Shown piece after piece: positions 24,354 to 32,799 of a DNA stretch of 51,429 bases (its first letter is position 1; each line of letters opens with the position of its first letter). The DNA comes from Chloroflexota bacterium (lineage in GTDB: Bacteria > Chloroflexota > Limnocylindria > Limnocylindrales > CSP1-4): the NCBI GenBank assembly GCA_016191345.1, contig JACPOU010000038.1, positions 1-51,429 on the forward strand, read 5' to 3'. The notes below the pieces were generated by a model. It saw only the letters and a program-made list of their open reading frames with translations, did no database searches and was not told the origin of the DNA. The translations under genes were made by a program, and so were the position numbers.

Positions 24354-24869
24354 TCAGAGCCGGCGGATGCCCTCCACGGGATCCGCGTCGCTGACGGCGA
24401 CGTCGCAGGTCGGGCAGTACCAGCGGGCCTCGAGGGCGGTGCCGCAGACCACGTGCTGCAACGCGAGATGCCCCGGGGCAACCCCCTCGCCATGTCCGCT
24501 CGTGCCGCTGCCGCCGCCGTGCCGCGCGCCCCAGTCGGCGAGGAGCCGCAGCGCACCGGCGAGCGCGCGGCCCTCCATCGTGAGCCGGTACTCGAATCGC
24601 GGCGGCCGTTCCTCGTACGCCGTCGAGGTCAGCAGGCCGTCGGCCTCGAGGCGCCGGAGCCGGTCAGCCAGGATGTTCGGCGCGATCCCGGTGACGGCGG
24701 CCTGGAGTTCGCCGTAGCGGAGCGGACCGACGAGGAGGGCCTCCACCAGGCGTGGGGTCCAACGATCGCCGATCCGCTCGAGCGCCGCCTCGAGCGGGCC
24801 TGGCGGCGTGGTCGATGCTGGCATGGGGCCATGGTAGCCGGCAGGAATCGCGGGGCTTGCCATCTCCAT
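24354..24869 (-). CDS. HxlR-family regulator with C-terminal zinc ribbon
   Basis: 171 residues from the ATG that follows TACACT by 6 bases; a second ATG 45 bases on also follows a TACCAT box and may be a secondary start. Residues 25-115 form an HxlR winged helix (IGDRWTPRLVEALLVGPLRYGEL, NILADRLRRLEADGLL). The C-terminus carries CGTALEARWYCPTC, two Cys pairs of a zinc ribbon, an addition seen in some HxlR proteins. An inverted repeat lies between its own -35 and -10 boxes, so autoregulation is likely. Divergent from the HtrA-like gene. Confidence 0.88.
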   Translation of the reverse strand: MEMASPAIPAGYHGPMPASTTPPGPLEAALERIGDRWTPRLVEALLVGPLRYGELQAAVTGIAPNILADRLRRLEADGLLTSTAYEERPPRFEYRLTMEGRALAGALRLLADWGARHGGGSGTSGHGEGVAPGHLALQHVVCGTALEARWYCPTCDVAVSDADPVEGIRRL

Positions 24870-24875
24870 CGCCCG

Positions 24876-24905
24876 AGTGTACGTTGTCACTTGCAAATCA
24901 CAAGT
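24876..24905 (-). promoter_or_regulatory. HxlR promoter and inverted-repeat operator
   Basis: Minus-strand TTGTGA (24903-24898) and TACACT (24881-24876) are 16 bases apart, and the ATG is 6 bases further. The inverted repeat ACTTG-N7-CAAGT (24889-24905) overlaps the -35 and spacer, the expected place for a repressor site shared with the divergent gene. Confidence 0.65.
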
Positions 24906-24926
24906 CACTACGGAGATTCCTGAACC

Positions 24927-25814
24927 ATGCCCCTGCTCGACGATCTCTCCGCCGCCATCGCCAGCGCGGCCGCGGCCGCATCTCCCGGTGTCGTCGGCAT
25001 CGGGGCGCGGATCCGCGGCTCCGGCGTCGTGGTCGGCGACGACCGCGTCCTCACGAACGCCCACAACATCCGGGGCGACGAGGTCACGGTCACCTTCGGC
25101 GACGGCCGCGCGCTCCGCGGCAGGGTCGTTGCCACGGACGTGGACGGCGACCTCGCCGTCATCGACGTCGCGACGGAGGGCGCCCCGGCGATCGCCTGGG
25201 CCGACGGCGCGATCGCCCTCGGCAGCGTCGTGTTCGGCCTCGCGGCGACGTCGGGCGGCGCGGCGCGGGTGACGGTCGGGACGGTGTCCGCGGTGAATCG
25301 CGCGTTCCGCGGCCCTGGCGGCCGGCGCATCTCCGGCAGCCTCGAGCACACCGCGCCGATGGCCCCCGGGAGCTCGGGCGGGCCGATCGTCGACGCCGCG
25401 GGACGGCTCGTCGGGCTGAATACCCACCGGCTCGGCGAGGGCTTCTACCTGGCCCGCCAGGCGGATGCCGACCTTCGCGAGCGGGTCGCCGTCCTGTCGC
25501 GGGGCGACTCGGTGGAGCGGCCGCGGCTCGGCGTCGCGGTGGCCCCGGGCCACGTGGCGCGCCGGCTCCGGCGATCCGTCGGGCTGCCGGACCGCGATGG
25601 GCTCCTGGTCCGTGGCGTCGAGGACGGCTCCCCGGCCGACGGGGCCGGGATCCGCGAGGGCGACCTGATCGTCAGCGTCGGGGGCACGCCGGTCGCGGAC
25701 GGCGATGCGCTCCTTGACGCCATGGCCGGCGCGACCCGATCCGTCGCGGTCGGTGTGGTCCGCGGGGCGGACGAGCTCACCTTGACCGCGGACCTCGGGG
25801 GCGGCGCCGGCTGA
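24927..25814 (+). CDS. Cytoplasmic HtrA-like serine protease with PDZ domain
   Basis: 295 residues. Trypsin-like triad: His46 (TNAHN), Asp75 (DGDLAVID) and Ser150 (PGSSGGP). A PDZ domain occupies about 200-290 (RPRLGVAV, GSPADGAGIREGDLIVSVGG). There is no signal peptide or anchor, which is unusual for HtrA/DegP proteins; either the start is wrong, or the enzyme acts in the cytoplasm. The upstream sequence to the HxlR gene offers no alternative export signal. The stop codon lies in a 20-bp tandem repeat. Confidence 0.85.
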   Translation: MPLLDDLSAAIASAAAAASPGVVGIGARIRGSGVVVGDDRVLTNAHNIRGDEVTVTFGDGRALRGRVVATDVDGDLAVIDVATEGAPAIAWADGAIALGSVVFGLAATSGGAARVTVGTVSAVNRAFRGPGGRRISGSLEHTAPMAPGSSGGPIVDAAGRLVGLNTHRLGEGFYLARQADADLRERVAVLSRGDSVERPRLGVAVAPGHVARRLRRSVGLPDRDGLLVRGVEDGSPADGAGIREGDLIVSVGGTPVADGDALLDAMAGATRSVAVGVVRGADELTLTADLGGGAG

Positions 25815-25900
25815 TCGGGGCCGGCGCCGGCTGATCGGGGGCAGCGCCGGCTGATCGGGGGCGGCGCCGGCTGATCGGGGGCGGCGCCGGCTGATCGGGG
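25801..25900. repeat. 20-bp tandem repeat, five units, spanning a stop codon
   Basis: Five contiguous units of GCGGCGCCGGCTGATCGGGG (first bases vary) start at 25801, 25821, 25841, 25861 and 25881. The first holds the TGA of the HtrA-like gene, and all contain the same TGA. Convergent purE ends at 25926. Confidence 0.95.
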
Positions 25901-25925
25901 CCGGCGCTCCGCGCCGCGCCTGGGC

Positions 25926-26432
25926 CTACTGGCCCCCGGCGTCTCCGGTGTTCGATGGGTCGTCCATGACCATCGCCGTCTGGCCCGCCCGATAGGCGGC
26001 GAGTCGCGACGCGAGCGCCGGGTCGCCGAGGGCGAGGATCTCGATCGCGAGGAGGGCAGCATTCTCGGCGTTCCCGATCGCCACCGTCGCCACGGGGATG
26101 CCGCGGGGCATCTGGACGATGGACAGCAGGGAATCGAGTCCGCCCAGGTGCTGGGTCGGGATCGGCACCCCGATCACCGGCAGGAGCGTCTTCGCGGCGA
26201 GCATCCCGGGCAGGTGGGCGGCTCCGCCCGCGCCCGCGACGATGACCCGGATCCCCCGGCCGGCGGCTCCCTCGGCGTAGCTGAAGAGGTGGTCCGGGCT
26301 GCGGTGCGCTGACACGACACGCAGCTCGCAGGGGACCTCGAGCATCTCGAGGAGCGCGGTCGCCCGCTCGAGGATCGGGAAGTCGGAGCGGCTGCCGCCG
26401 ACGACCCCGACGAGCGGCCCGGCCTCGGTCAT
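25926..26432 (-). CDS. purE: N5-carboxyaminoimidazole ribonucleotide mutase
   Basis: 168 residues of class I Pur[15 protein letters not shown] at the start, [30 protein letters not shown] and [15 protein letters not shown]. It rearranges N5-CAIR to CAIR in purine synthesis. ATG overlaps the purK stop by ATGA, the standard purK-purE pairing. The C-terminal residues [12 protein letters not shown] form a short unstructured tail. Confidence 0.96.
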   Translation of the reverse strand: MTEAGPLVGVVGGSRSDFPILERATALLEMLEVPCELRVVSAHRSPDHLFSYAEGAAGRGIRVIVAGAGGAAHLPGMLAAKTLLPVIGVPIPTQHLGGLDSLLSIVQMPRGIPVATVAIGNAENAALLAIEILALGDPALASRLAAYRAGQTAMVMDDPSNTGDAGGQ

Positions 26433-28174
26433 GGAAGTCCCTCCTCGTCCGCGTCGGCCCAGCGGATCGCGGTTGCGGCCGACCTGGCCGCGTCGAGCGC
26501 CGCCGCGGGGCTGGCTCCAACGGCGGTGACGTGCCCCATCTTCCGCCGCTCGAAGACGCGGCGCTTGTCGTACAGGTGGAGGTGGACGTCGGGCGCCTCG
26601 AGGGCTGCCTCGGTGCCGAGTGGCACGGCCGGCCGGTCCGGACCCGTCCCGAGGAGGTTGACCGTGGCGGCCCCGCCGGGCCGGAGCGCGGTGGCGCCCA
26701 GCGGCTGGCCGGTGATCGCCCGGACCTGCTGCTCGAACTGGCCGGTGACGGCGGCCTCGATCGTCCAGTGGCCGCTGTTGTGGACCCGCGGCGCGAGCTC
26801 GTTCACGATGAGCCCGCCATCCCGCATCAGGAACAGCTCCACGGCCAGCAGTCCCACGAGGCCCATGCCCGTCGCGAGGTCCGTGGCGAGGGCCGCCGCG
26901 TGCGCCTCGATCGCCGCCGGAATGCCCGCCGGCACGGACGACTGGACGAGGATCCCGGCATCGTGGACGTTGCGACCCACCGGGTAGGTCGCCGTCAACC
27001 CGTCGACGCCACGGGCGACGATGACGGAGAGTTCCGCCTCGAAGTCCAGCTCCCGCTCGAGGAGCATCGGCCGGCCGGCCGCCGCGGAGCCCGCGAGGAA
27101 CGCCTCCGCGGCGGCGAGCCCGGCGTCGTCCGCGATCCGGACCTGGGACCGCCCGTCGTAGCCCCCGATCGAGGCCTTGAGGCGAAGCGGCAGGCCGAGC
27201 TCGGCGGCGGCGGCCCGCAGCTCCTCGCCGGACCCGATCTCGCGCCACGGGGCGACCGCGGCCCCGCTCATCTCGAGGTAGCGACGCTCGGCGAGGCGGT
27301 CCTGGGTGAGCTTGAGGGCGTACGGACCCGGGCGGACCGGAATCGTGCCGTCGTCGAGGGCCTTCACGAGGCCGAGGTCCACGTGCTCCAGCTCATACGT
27401 GATCACGGCACAGCCAGCCGCGAGCCGCCTAGCCGCCGCGACGTCGTCGTAGCGCCCGACCTCCACGCGATCCGCGACGGCCGCCGCCGGGCAGTCGGGA
27501 TCGGGGTCCAGGATCGCGACGCGGTAGCCCAGCTCGCGCGCGGAAAGGGCCAGCATCCGCCCCAGCTGGCCGCCGCCGAGGATGCCGATCGTGGCGGGCG
27601 GCGGAATCACGGGGATCCGGAAGCCGAGCCGCCTGTAGACACCGAGGATCCAGGTCGTCTTGGAGTGCGTGTAGCGGAACCCGTCCACCGAGCCGCCGCC
27701 GGTGATCCCGCTCTTGAGGGCCGCGTACTCGCGGCGGAGCTCTGCGTCGGACCGGAGCGCGTCGCGGAACGCGAGGTCGCGGGGCATGTCGCCGCCGATC
27801 GGCTGGACGTGGAGGTGGATCCGGAACTCCGTGCCCTCGAGGTCCACCGCCCCCACGAGCATCGGGCGGGTCGGCGGCCACGGATCCGGCCCGGGCTGGT
27901 CCTGGAAGCCGAGGTCGTGGAGCGCGGCGACGATCGACGGGATGCCCTCGGGCAGGCTCTCCATCGAGAGGTCCACGATCCCCTTGCCGGGCAGGCCCGG
28001 GACCGCCGTGCTGCCGATGTGCTCGACCTGGAGGTCGGGGCGGCGCCGGCCGATCATCGCGACGAGCCGGGCCGCCACGGCCTCCGTCCGCGGATCCCAC
28101 GGCGCCACGTGCGCCTCGCGGCGCGCGTACGGCAGGATCGGCAGGTCGGGGCGTTCGCCCCCGGGGTCGGTCAC
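26429..28174 (-). CDS. purK: GrpB-domain / PurK fusion (N5-CAIR synthetase)
   Basis: 581 residues in one unbroken frame. Residues about 20-180 are a GrpB (UPF0157) nucleotidyltransferase-like domain: [66 protein letters not shown]. From residue about 195 the ATP-grasp PurK follows ([40 protein letters not shown]). PurK alone is about 380 residues. The GTG start is 8 bases after TACACT. Without the GrpB part, a PurK start would need an internal codon near residue 190, which has no clear start. A genuine fusion is most likely; the role of GrpB here is unknown. Confidence 0.9.
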   Translation of the reverse strand: MTDPGGERPDLPILPYARREAHVAPWDPRTEAVAARLVAMIGRRRPDLQVEHIGSTAVPGLPGKGIVDLSMESLPEGIPSIVAALHDLGFQDQPGPDPWPPTRPMLVGAVDLEGTEFRIHLHVQPIGGDMPRDLAFRDALRSDAELRREYAALKSGITGGGSVDGFRYTHSKTTWILGVYRRLGFRIPVIPPPATIGILGGGQLGRMLALSARELGYRVAILDPDPDCPAAAVADRVEVGRYDDVAAARRLAAGCAVITYELEHVDLGLVKALDDGTIPVRPGPYALKLTQDRLAERRYLEMSGAAVAPWREIGSGEELRAAAAELGLPLRLKASIGGYDGRSQVRIADDAGLAAAEAFLAGSAAAGRPMLLERELDFEAELSVIVARGVDGLTATYPVGRNVHDAGILVQSSVPAGIPAAIEAHAAALATDLATGMGLVGLLAVELFLMRDGGLIVNELAPRVHNSGHWTIEAAVTGQFEQQVRAITGQPLGATALRPGGAATVNLLGTGPDRPAVPLGTEAALEAPDVHLHLYDKRRVFERRKMGHVTAVGASPAAALDAARSAATAIRWADADEEGLP

Positions 28175-28182
28175 GGGGTGGA

Positions 28183-28209
28183 AGTGTAGGGGCGCATCCG
28201 CCGTAGGAT
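28183..28209. promoter_or_regulatory. Divergent leaderless promoters
   Basis: TACACT (28188-28183, minus) is 8 bases from the GrpB-PurK GTG, and TAGGAT (28204-28209, plus) is 7 bases from the nucleoside hydrolase ATG. The two boxes are 15 bases apart, so the two polymerases would compete. Confidence 0.5.
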
Positions 28210-28216
28210 GCGGTCG

Positions 28217-29305
28217 ATGACCGACCGTGTCCGGGATCGTAAGCCCTTGCTCCTCGATGTCGACACCGGCATCGACGACAGCCTCGCGCTGCTCTACGCC
28301 GCCGCGTCCCCAGACCTGGAGCTCGTCGCGGTCACGACCGTCGCCGGGAACGTCCCATTGGTCCAGGTGGCGGCCAACACCCTGGCCGTCCTGGAGCTGG
28401 CCGGGCGGCGGGACGTCCCGGTCTTCCTCGGTGCCGCAGCACCGCTCCGCAAGCCGCTCCGGACGACGGAGGAGACCCACGGCCCGTTCGGGATCGGGCA
28501 CGCGACGCTCCCGTCGGGTTCAACGGCGCTTGCGGGCGGGCCGTCAGCCCGAGCGATCGTCGCGGCGGCCCGGGCGCGCCCCGGCGAGGTGACGCTCGTC
28601 ACGCTCGGACCCATGACGAACCTGGCGCTGGCCTTGGAGCTGGAGCCGGACCTCCCGCGACTGCTCCGTGGCTGGACGTTCATGGGCGGCGCCTTCCGCG
28701 TTCCCGGCAACACGACGCCGACGACGGAGTGGAACCTCTTCGTGGACCCGGACGCGGCCGCAGCGGCCCTGGCGGCCTGGGGCCGGGCCATCGACGCGGA
28801 TCCGTCCATCCCGCGGCCGCTGGGGATGGGCCTCGACGTGACCGAGCGGGCGCGGCTGCTCCCCGGCGATGTGGCGCGGCTCGCCGTCGCCGCCGGGATC
28901 TCGACCGCCGATGCCGCCGAGCTTGCGGCGGCCTCTCCCGCGTCACCGCTCCTCGCGGCCGGACCCGTCGCCGGGGACCCGATCCTCCACTTCGTCGTGG
29001 ACGCGCTCCGCTTCTACTTCGAGTTCCACGCGGCGAACGACGGCTTCTACGGAGCCTTCGTCCACGACCCGTTCGCGGTCGCCGCGACCCTGGACCGGGG
29101 CCTGGTCCGGGTCGAGCGGGCGTTCGTCGAGGTCGAGACCGGTCCCGGGCCAGCCCACGGGAGGACCGTCGCCGACTGGCGCGGGCTGACCGGCCGGACC
29201 CCGAACGTCGACATCGCGGTCGACGGCGACGCCCGGGCCTTCATCGACCGCCTCGTGGCGCGCGTCGGCGCGCTCGCGTCGGCCCGCTCGCGGCGCCGGG
29301 CCTGA
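28217..29305 (+). CDS. Inosine-uridine-type nucleoside hydrolase
   Basis: 362 residues. The DVDTGIDDSLALL motif at the N-terminus supplies the calcium-binding Asp cluster; VTTVAGNV, LVTLGPMTNLALAL, FMGGAF and TEWNLFVDPDAA follow, all typical of the family. It hydrolyses the N-glycosidic bond of ribonucleosides; base preference is not readable. I start at the second ATG (MTDRVRD), since the first overlaps the TAGGAT box. Head-to-head with the purine biosynthesis pair, consistent with nucleotide salvage. Confidence 0.92.
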   Translation: MTDRVRDRKPLLLDVDTGIDDSLALLYAAASPDLELVAVTTVAGNVPLVQVAANTLAVLELAGRRDVPVFLGAAAPLRKPLRTTEETHGPFGIGHATLPSGSTALAGGPSARAIVAAARARPGEVTLVTLGPMTNLALALELEPDLPRLLRGWTFMGGAFRVPGNTTPTTEWNLFVDPDAAAAALAAWGRAIDADPSIPRPLGMGLDVTERARLLPGDVARLAVAAGISTADAAELAAASPASPLLAAGPVAGDPILHFVVDALRFYFEFHAANDGFYGAFVHDPFAVAATLDRGLVRVERAFVEVETGPGPAHGRTVADWRGLTGRTPNVDIAVDGDARAFIDRLVARVGALASARSRRRA

Positions 29306-29335
29306 TCCGCGGCGCCAGGCCTGATCCGCGGCGCC
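29291..29335. repeat. 19-bp tandem duplication containing a stop codon
   Basis: CGGCGCCGGGCCTGATCCG at 29291-29309, holding the nucleoside hydrolase TGA, is repeated at 29310-29328 with one change, and a third partial copy follows. Confidence 0.88.
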
Positions 29336-29367
29336 CGTGGCGGCGGTCCGCCGCGCGACACCCCCGG

Positions 29368-30855
29368 CTACGGCTCGCGGTTGAACCAGACCCCGCCGGG
29401 TCCCGTATAGCTGATGCCCTCGCCCCAGATCGCGATCGACTTGCCGCTCGAGGTGATCGCCATCTCGCCGTAGTCGCCGTAGACCTCGGCGAACCCGGCC
29501 ACCGGCTTGTACGGCGCGCCGCCGGCCGCGTCGCTGATCCGGACCGGCGAGGACCATGAGGCCCCGCCATTCGTGGAGCGCCGGTACCAGACGTTCCAGG
29601 CATCGTCGTTGCCGCCGCCGGAGGTCTCGTAGTACCAGGCCCGGACGTCGCCGGATCCGCGACTCTCGATTGCCGGGGCCGTCGAGGTCTCGCCCGCCTT
29701 CGAGAGGACGACGGGCGCGCTCCACGTCGCCCCGGCATCGGTGGACCGCCGGGCGTAGATCGACTGGTAGCCGCCGAACGTCGTTGCCCCGTCGTACAGG
29801 AGGACGACCGAGCCGGCGGCATCGACCGACAGCGCGCTGTGGCCGACGTAGAAGTCAGCCCCGCAGCCCGCGGCGTCACACAGGACGCCCGGCTGGACCG
29901 AGGCCACCAGGCGGTCCTCCCAGGTCCGGCCGTCGTCGCGGGAGATGAAGACGTGCTCGTCGATCGTGCCGACCACGCCACCGCTGTTCCCGGCGCTCGT
30001 GTAGGCGAGGGAGCTCTCCGAGAAGTAGACCGTCCCGTCCGGTGCCACGTCGGCATCGAAGGCGTAGAAGTAGCGGCCGGAGTTGACGAGCTTCGTCTGC
30101 GTCCAGGTCGCCCCGCCGTCGTGGGACTGGACCGCCCACGGATCGCCGCCGGTGGGGCCGTTGAAGCTGGCGTAGACGTCCTGGCCGTCGTCGCTGACGG
30201 CGAGGACCGGCTTGTCATTCCAGGAGACGTTGCCCCAGGTCGGGACGGGCGCCGACCAGGTGGCGCCGCGGTCGAGCGACTTCGTGAAGACGACGTTGAA
30301 CTCGATCATGAAGAGCGCATAGACGGCGCCGGTGCCCGGCACGACCTCCACGATGGGATCGAACTGGCCCTTGCCCTTGCACGCGCAGAGGGGCTTCGCG
30401 GGCGCCCAAGTGGCGCCGTTGTCGGCGCTGATGACGAGCATGATCAGGGGCGACGGGCAGTTGCCCTGGCACGGCTTCGGCGTCCCGTAGCGGGTCGTCA
30501 TCGCGTAGACGTAGCCCGAGTTCGGGTCGGCGGCGATCGCCGGCTCCCAGTCGTCGACCGTGGCGTCGATGATCTTCTCGCCGGCCCAGCCGGGCGCCGG
30601 TTTGCCGGTGACCGGGGCGGGCCGGCCGAACGTGCCGGCGCGGAGGGCCGCCTCGTAGGCCTCGCGCCGCTCCTGGACGGTCTCGTCGCGCTCGGCGGCC
30701 TCGGGATTGACCTCGGCCGTGCCGGGGCCGCCGCGGGCGAGGTCCGGATCCGCGCCTGAGCGCCGGATCGTGCCGTCCACGAGGACGACCGCGCCGATGA
30801 ACGCGAAGGAAGCCACGAGGACAAGGACCGTCCGGAACGCCGCTGCGCGAGGCAC
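29368..30855 (-). CDS. Membrane-anchored Asp-box (BNR) beta-propeller protein
   Basis: 495 residues. A hydrophobic stretch near the N-terminus (RTVLVLVASFAFIGAVVLVDG) is a signal anchor or uncleaved signal peptide. Six Asp-box motifs of form S-x-D-x-G-x-T-W are spaced along the protein (SADNGATW, SLDRGATW, SHDGGATW, SRDDGRTW, STDAGATW, STNGGASW), indicating a sialidase-like propeller. No Arg triad of sialidases is evident, so binding rather than glycosidase activity is as likely. The GTG start has GGAGG upstream. Standing alone on the minus strand between converging and unrelated genes. Confidence 0.82.
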   Translation of the reverse strand: MPRAAAFRTVLVLVASFAFIGAVVLVDGTIRRSGADPDLARGGPGTAEVNPEAAERDETVQERREAYEAALRAGTFGRPAPVTGKPAPGWAGEKIIDATVDDWEPAIAADPNSGYVYAMTTRYGTPKPCQGNCPSPLIMLVISADNGATWAPAKPLCACKGKGQFDPIVEVVPGTGAVYALFMIEFNVVFTKSLDRGATWSAPVPTWGNVSWNDKPVLAVSDDGQDVYASFNGPTGGDPWAVQSHDGGATWTQTKLVNSGRYFYAFDADVAPDGTVYFSESSLAYTSAGNSGGVVGTIDEHVFISRDDGRTWEDRLVASVQPGVLCDAAGCGADFYVGHSALSVDAAGSVVLLYDGATTFGGYQSIYARRSTDAGATWSAPVVLSKAGETSTAPAIESRGSGDVRAWYYETSGGGNDDAWNVWYRRSTNGGASWSSPVRISDAAGGAPYKPVAGFAEVYGDYGEMAITSSGKSIAIWGEGISYTGPGGVWFNREP

Positions 30856-31010
30856 TGCTCCACCCCTCCCGAGGAACCGCCCGCGGACCGGGCCACGTCG
30901 CCTGAGGCCCGGATGGTAGTCGCAGCCGGGCGGGAAATCGAGGGGCGCTGCGGAAATCCCGGTGCGGCCTCGCGCAATGCACGGGCGGCGCGCGCGTCCG
31001 GCGGCGTCGG

Positions 31011-31496
31011 TCAGGCGATCTCGAGCGGGACCTCGTGCGCCTCGCCGTCGAGGATCCGCCACGCCCGGACGGATTCCGCGCCCGTGACCGGGTCCGCCTC
31101 GGCCGGGTCCAGGGAGACCAGCATGTAGAGCGAGTCCGGGTAGAACGCCAGCCGCAGGTCGGTGGCGGAGGGCACCGCCGGCGTGTGCGTGTGGGAATGG
31201 ACGATCGCCCAGAAGGCCTCGTCGGCGTCGTCCGTCTCGATCGTCAGCGCGAGGAGGTCCTGCGGGTCGATCTCGTAACGGAACGGCGAGGCGGCCCGGT
31301 TCCGGGTCGGTGCCCAGCGGAGGGCCCGGCCGCCCTCACCCGCCGGCCGGTCGCCGATGACCAGCCCGCAGGCCTCGTTCGGAGCCTCGGCCAGGGCGTG
31401 CGCCACGATCGCGTCGCGGATCGCGGCGGGCAGCCGGACCGCGCGGGGCGCCGCGGTCGCCCCGGCCGACGACGCCGCCGCGCCGTCGCTCACCAC
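31011..31496 (-). CDS. JAMM metallopeptidase (Mec+-like, CysO-cysteine hydrolase)
   Basis: 161 residues with the JAMM zinc motif HSHTHTPAVPSATD (His, His, Asp) and an upstream Glu in NEACGLVIG. In mycobacteria the homologous Mec+ releases cysteine from the CysO-cysteine adduct; gene order here, with cysM and cysO adjacent, supports the same job. ATG overlaps the cysM end by 7 bases. Last gene of the sulfur operon on the minus strand. Confidence 0.88.
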   Translation of the reverse strand: MVSDGAAASSAGATAAPRAVRLPAAIRDAIVAHALAEAPNEACGLVIGDRPAGEGGRALRWAPTRNRAASPFRYEIDPQDLLALTIETDDADEAFWAIVHSHTHTPAVPSATDLRLAFYPDSLYMLVSLDPAEADPVTGAESVRAWRILDGEAHEVPLEIA

Positions 31497-32524
31497 CAGT
31501 TGACGCCGCCCTCGAGGTCGGCGTCCATGTCGGCGAGGTCGCGGGTGAACGTGCCCGCGGACAGGTACTTCCAGCCGCCGTCCGGGAGCAGCGCGACGAT
31601 CGTGCCGGCCTCCATCTCGGTTGCCAGCCGCGCGGCGGCGACCATCACGGCCCCCGACGAGGGCCCGGCGAAGATCCCCTCGAGGAAGACGAGGTCCCGG
31701 AGGGCCGCGATCGCGTCGCGGTTCGAGACGAGGTACTTCGCGTCGAGGACGGTGGGGTCCAGGATCTCCGGCACGAACCCGTCGTCGAGCGAGCGGAGGC
31801 CCTGGACGTGCTCGCCGGGCAGCGGTTCCGCGGCGACGATCCGGACGCCCGGCTTGCGCGCCTTCAGGTAGCGCCCCACGCCCATGAGCGTGCCGCCCGT
31901 CCCCAGGCCGGCCACGAACACGTCCACCTCCGGGCAGGCGGCGAGGATCTCCGGCCCGGTGCCCAGGAAGTGGGCCGCCGGGTTCGCCGGGTTGCCGTAC
32001 TGGTACGGCATCACGAAGCGCGAATCCCGGGCCGCCAGCTCCTTGGCCAGCGCGATCGCGCCGTTGGACCCCAGGCGCCCCGGCGAATCGATGACCTCCG
32101 CCCCGAAGAGGGCGGCCATCTGCCGGCGCTCCATCGTCACGTTGTCAGGCATGACGACGGCGACACGGTATCCCTTGAGCCGCCCGATCATCGCCAGGGC
32201 GATGCCGGTGTTGCCGCTCGTCGGCTCGAGGATGATCGAATCCGGGCCCAGGAGCTGGCGCTGCTCGAGGTCCTCCACCAGCGCCTTCGCGACGCGGTCC
32301 TTCACGGATCCCGTCGGGTTGGCGGCCTCCAGCTTGGCCAGGATCCGGACGGCCGGGTTCGGCGAGAGGCGCCGGAGCTCCACGAGCGGCGTGTGCCCGA
32401 TCGCGCCGAGAATGCTGTCGTAGCGGCCCGGGGTCGCCCCGTCGGGGCGGCCGGGCTCCTCGGTCGCGGCCTGGATCTCGCTCGCTCCGGCTCCGGACGC
32501 CCGCGTGGTGCGGAGCGTCCCCAT
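31490..32524 (-). CDS. cysM: Cysteine synthase CysM (CysO-dependent)
   Basis: 344 residues of the PLP beta-family: GHTPLVEL, PTGSVKDRVAK with the PLP Lys, EPTSGNTGIALA, and GLGTGGTLMGVGRYLK. Like the actinobacterial CysM that takes O-phosphoserine and thiocarboxylated CysO. About 35 N-terminal residues precede the fold and look disordered. ATG 2 bases after the cysO stop. Neighbour genes define the sulfur donor as CysO rather than sulfide; this is inference from context. Confidence 0.9.
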   Translation of the reverse strand: MGTLRTTRASGAGASEIQAATEEPGRPDGATPGRYDSILGAIGHTPLVELRRLSPNPAVRILAKLEAANPTGSVKDRVAKALVEDLEQRQLLGPDSIILEPTSGNTGIALAMIGRLKGYRVAVVMPDNVTMERRQMAALFGAEVIDSPGRLGSNGAIALAKELAARDSRFVMPYQYGNPANPAAHFLGTGPEILAACPEVDVFVAGLGTGGTLMGVGRYLKARKPGVRIVAAEPLPGEHVQGLRSLDDGFVPEILDPTVLDAKYLVSNRDAIAALRDLVFLEGIFAGPSSGAVMVAAARLATEMEAGTIVALLPDGGWKYLSAGTFTRDLADMDADLEGGVNWW

Positions 32525-32526
32525 CG

Positions 32527-32799
32527 TCAGCCGCCGGCCATCGCCGGCAGGAGCCGGAACTCGTCCGAATCCGCGACCGGGGTCGCGAGGCCGTCGAGGT
32601 ACCGGACGTCCTGACCGTTGACGTAGACGTTCACGAAGCGGTTCAGGTCGCCCTCCGGGGTCAGCAGCTGGCCGCCGAGGCCCGGGTGCTGCTGGAGCAG
32701 GGCGTGGACGAGATCGCCCACGCTCGTGCCAGGGAGGTCGAGCGACTTCGCCCCGCCCACGGACGGCCGAAGGACGGTCGGGATGAACACGGTGCTCAT
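32527..32799 (-). CDS. cysO: Ubiquitin-like sulfur carrier protein CysO
   Basis: 90 residues of the MoaD/ThiS fold ending in Gly-Gly (LLPAMAGG), the site that is adenylated and thiocarboxylated. VFIPTVLRPSVGG, LLTPEGDLNRFVNVYVNGQDVRYL are standard. ATG overlaps the stop of the ThiF-like activator by ATGA, so carrier and activator are made together. Confidence 0.93.
   Translation of the reverse strand: MSTVFIPTVLRPSVGGAKSLDLPGTSVGDLVHALLQQHPGLGGQLLTPEGDLNRFVNVYVNGQDVRYLDGLATPVADSDEFRLLPAMAGG

Noticed and set aside
24824-24836. TACCAT-N6-ATG as the main HxlR start
   Set aside because: An upstream TTGTGA-N16-TACACT-N6-ATG in the same frame is a better promoter; kept only as a possible secondary start.
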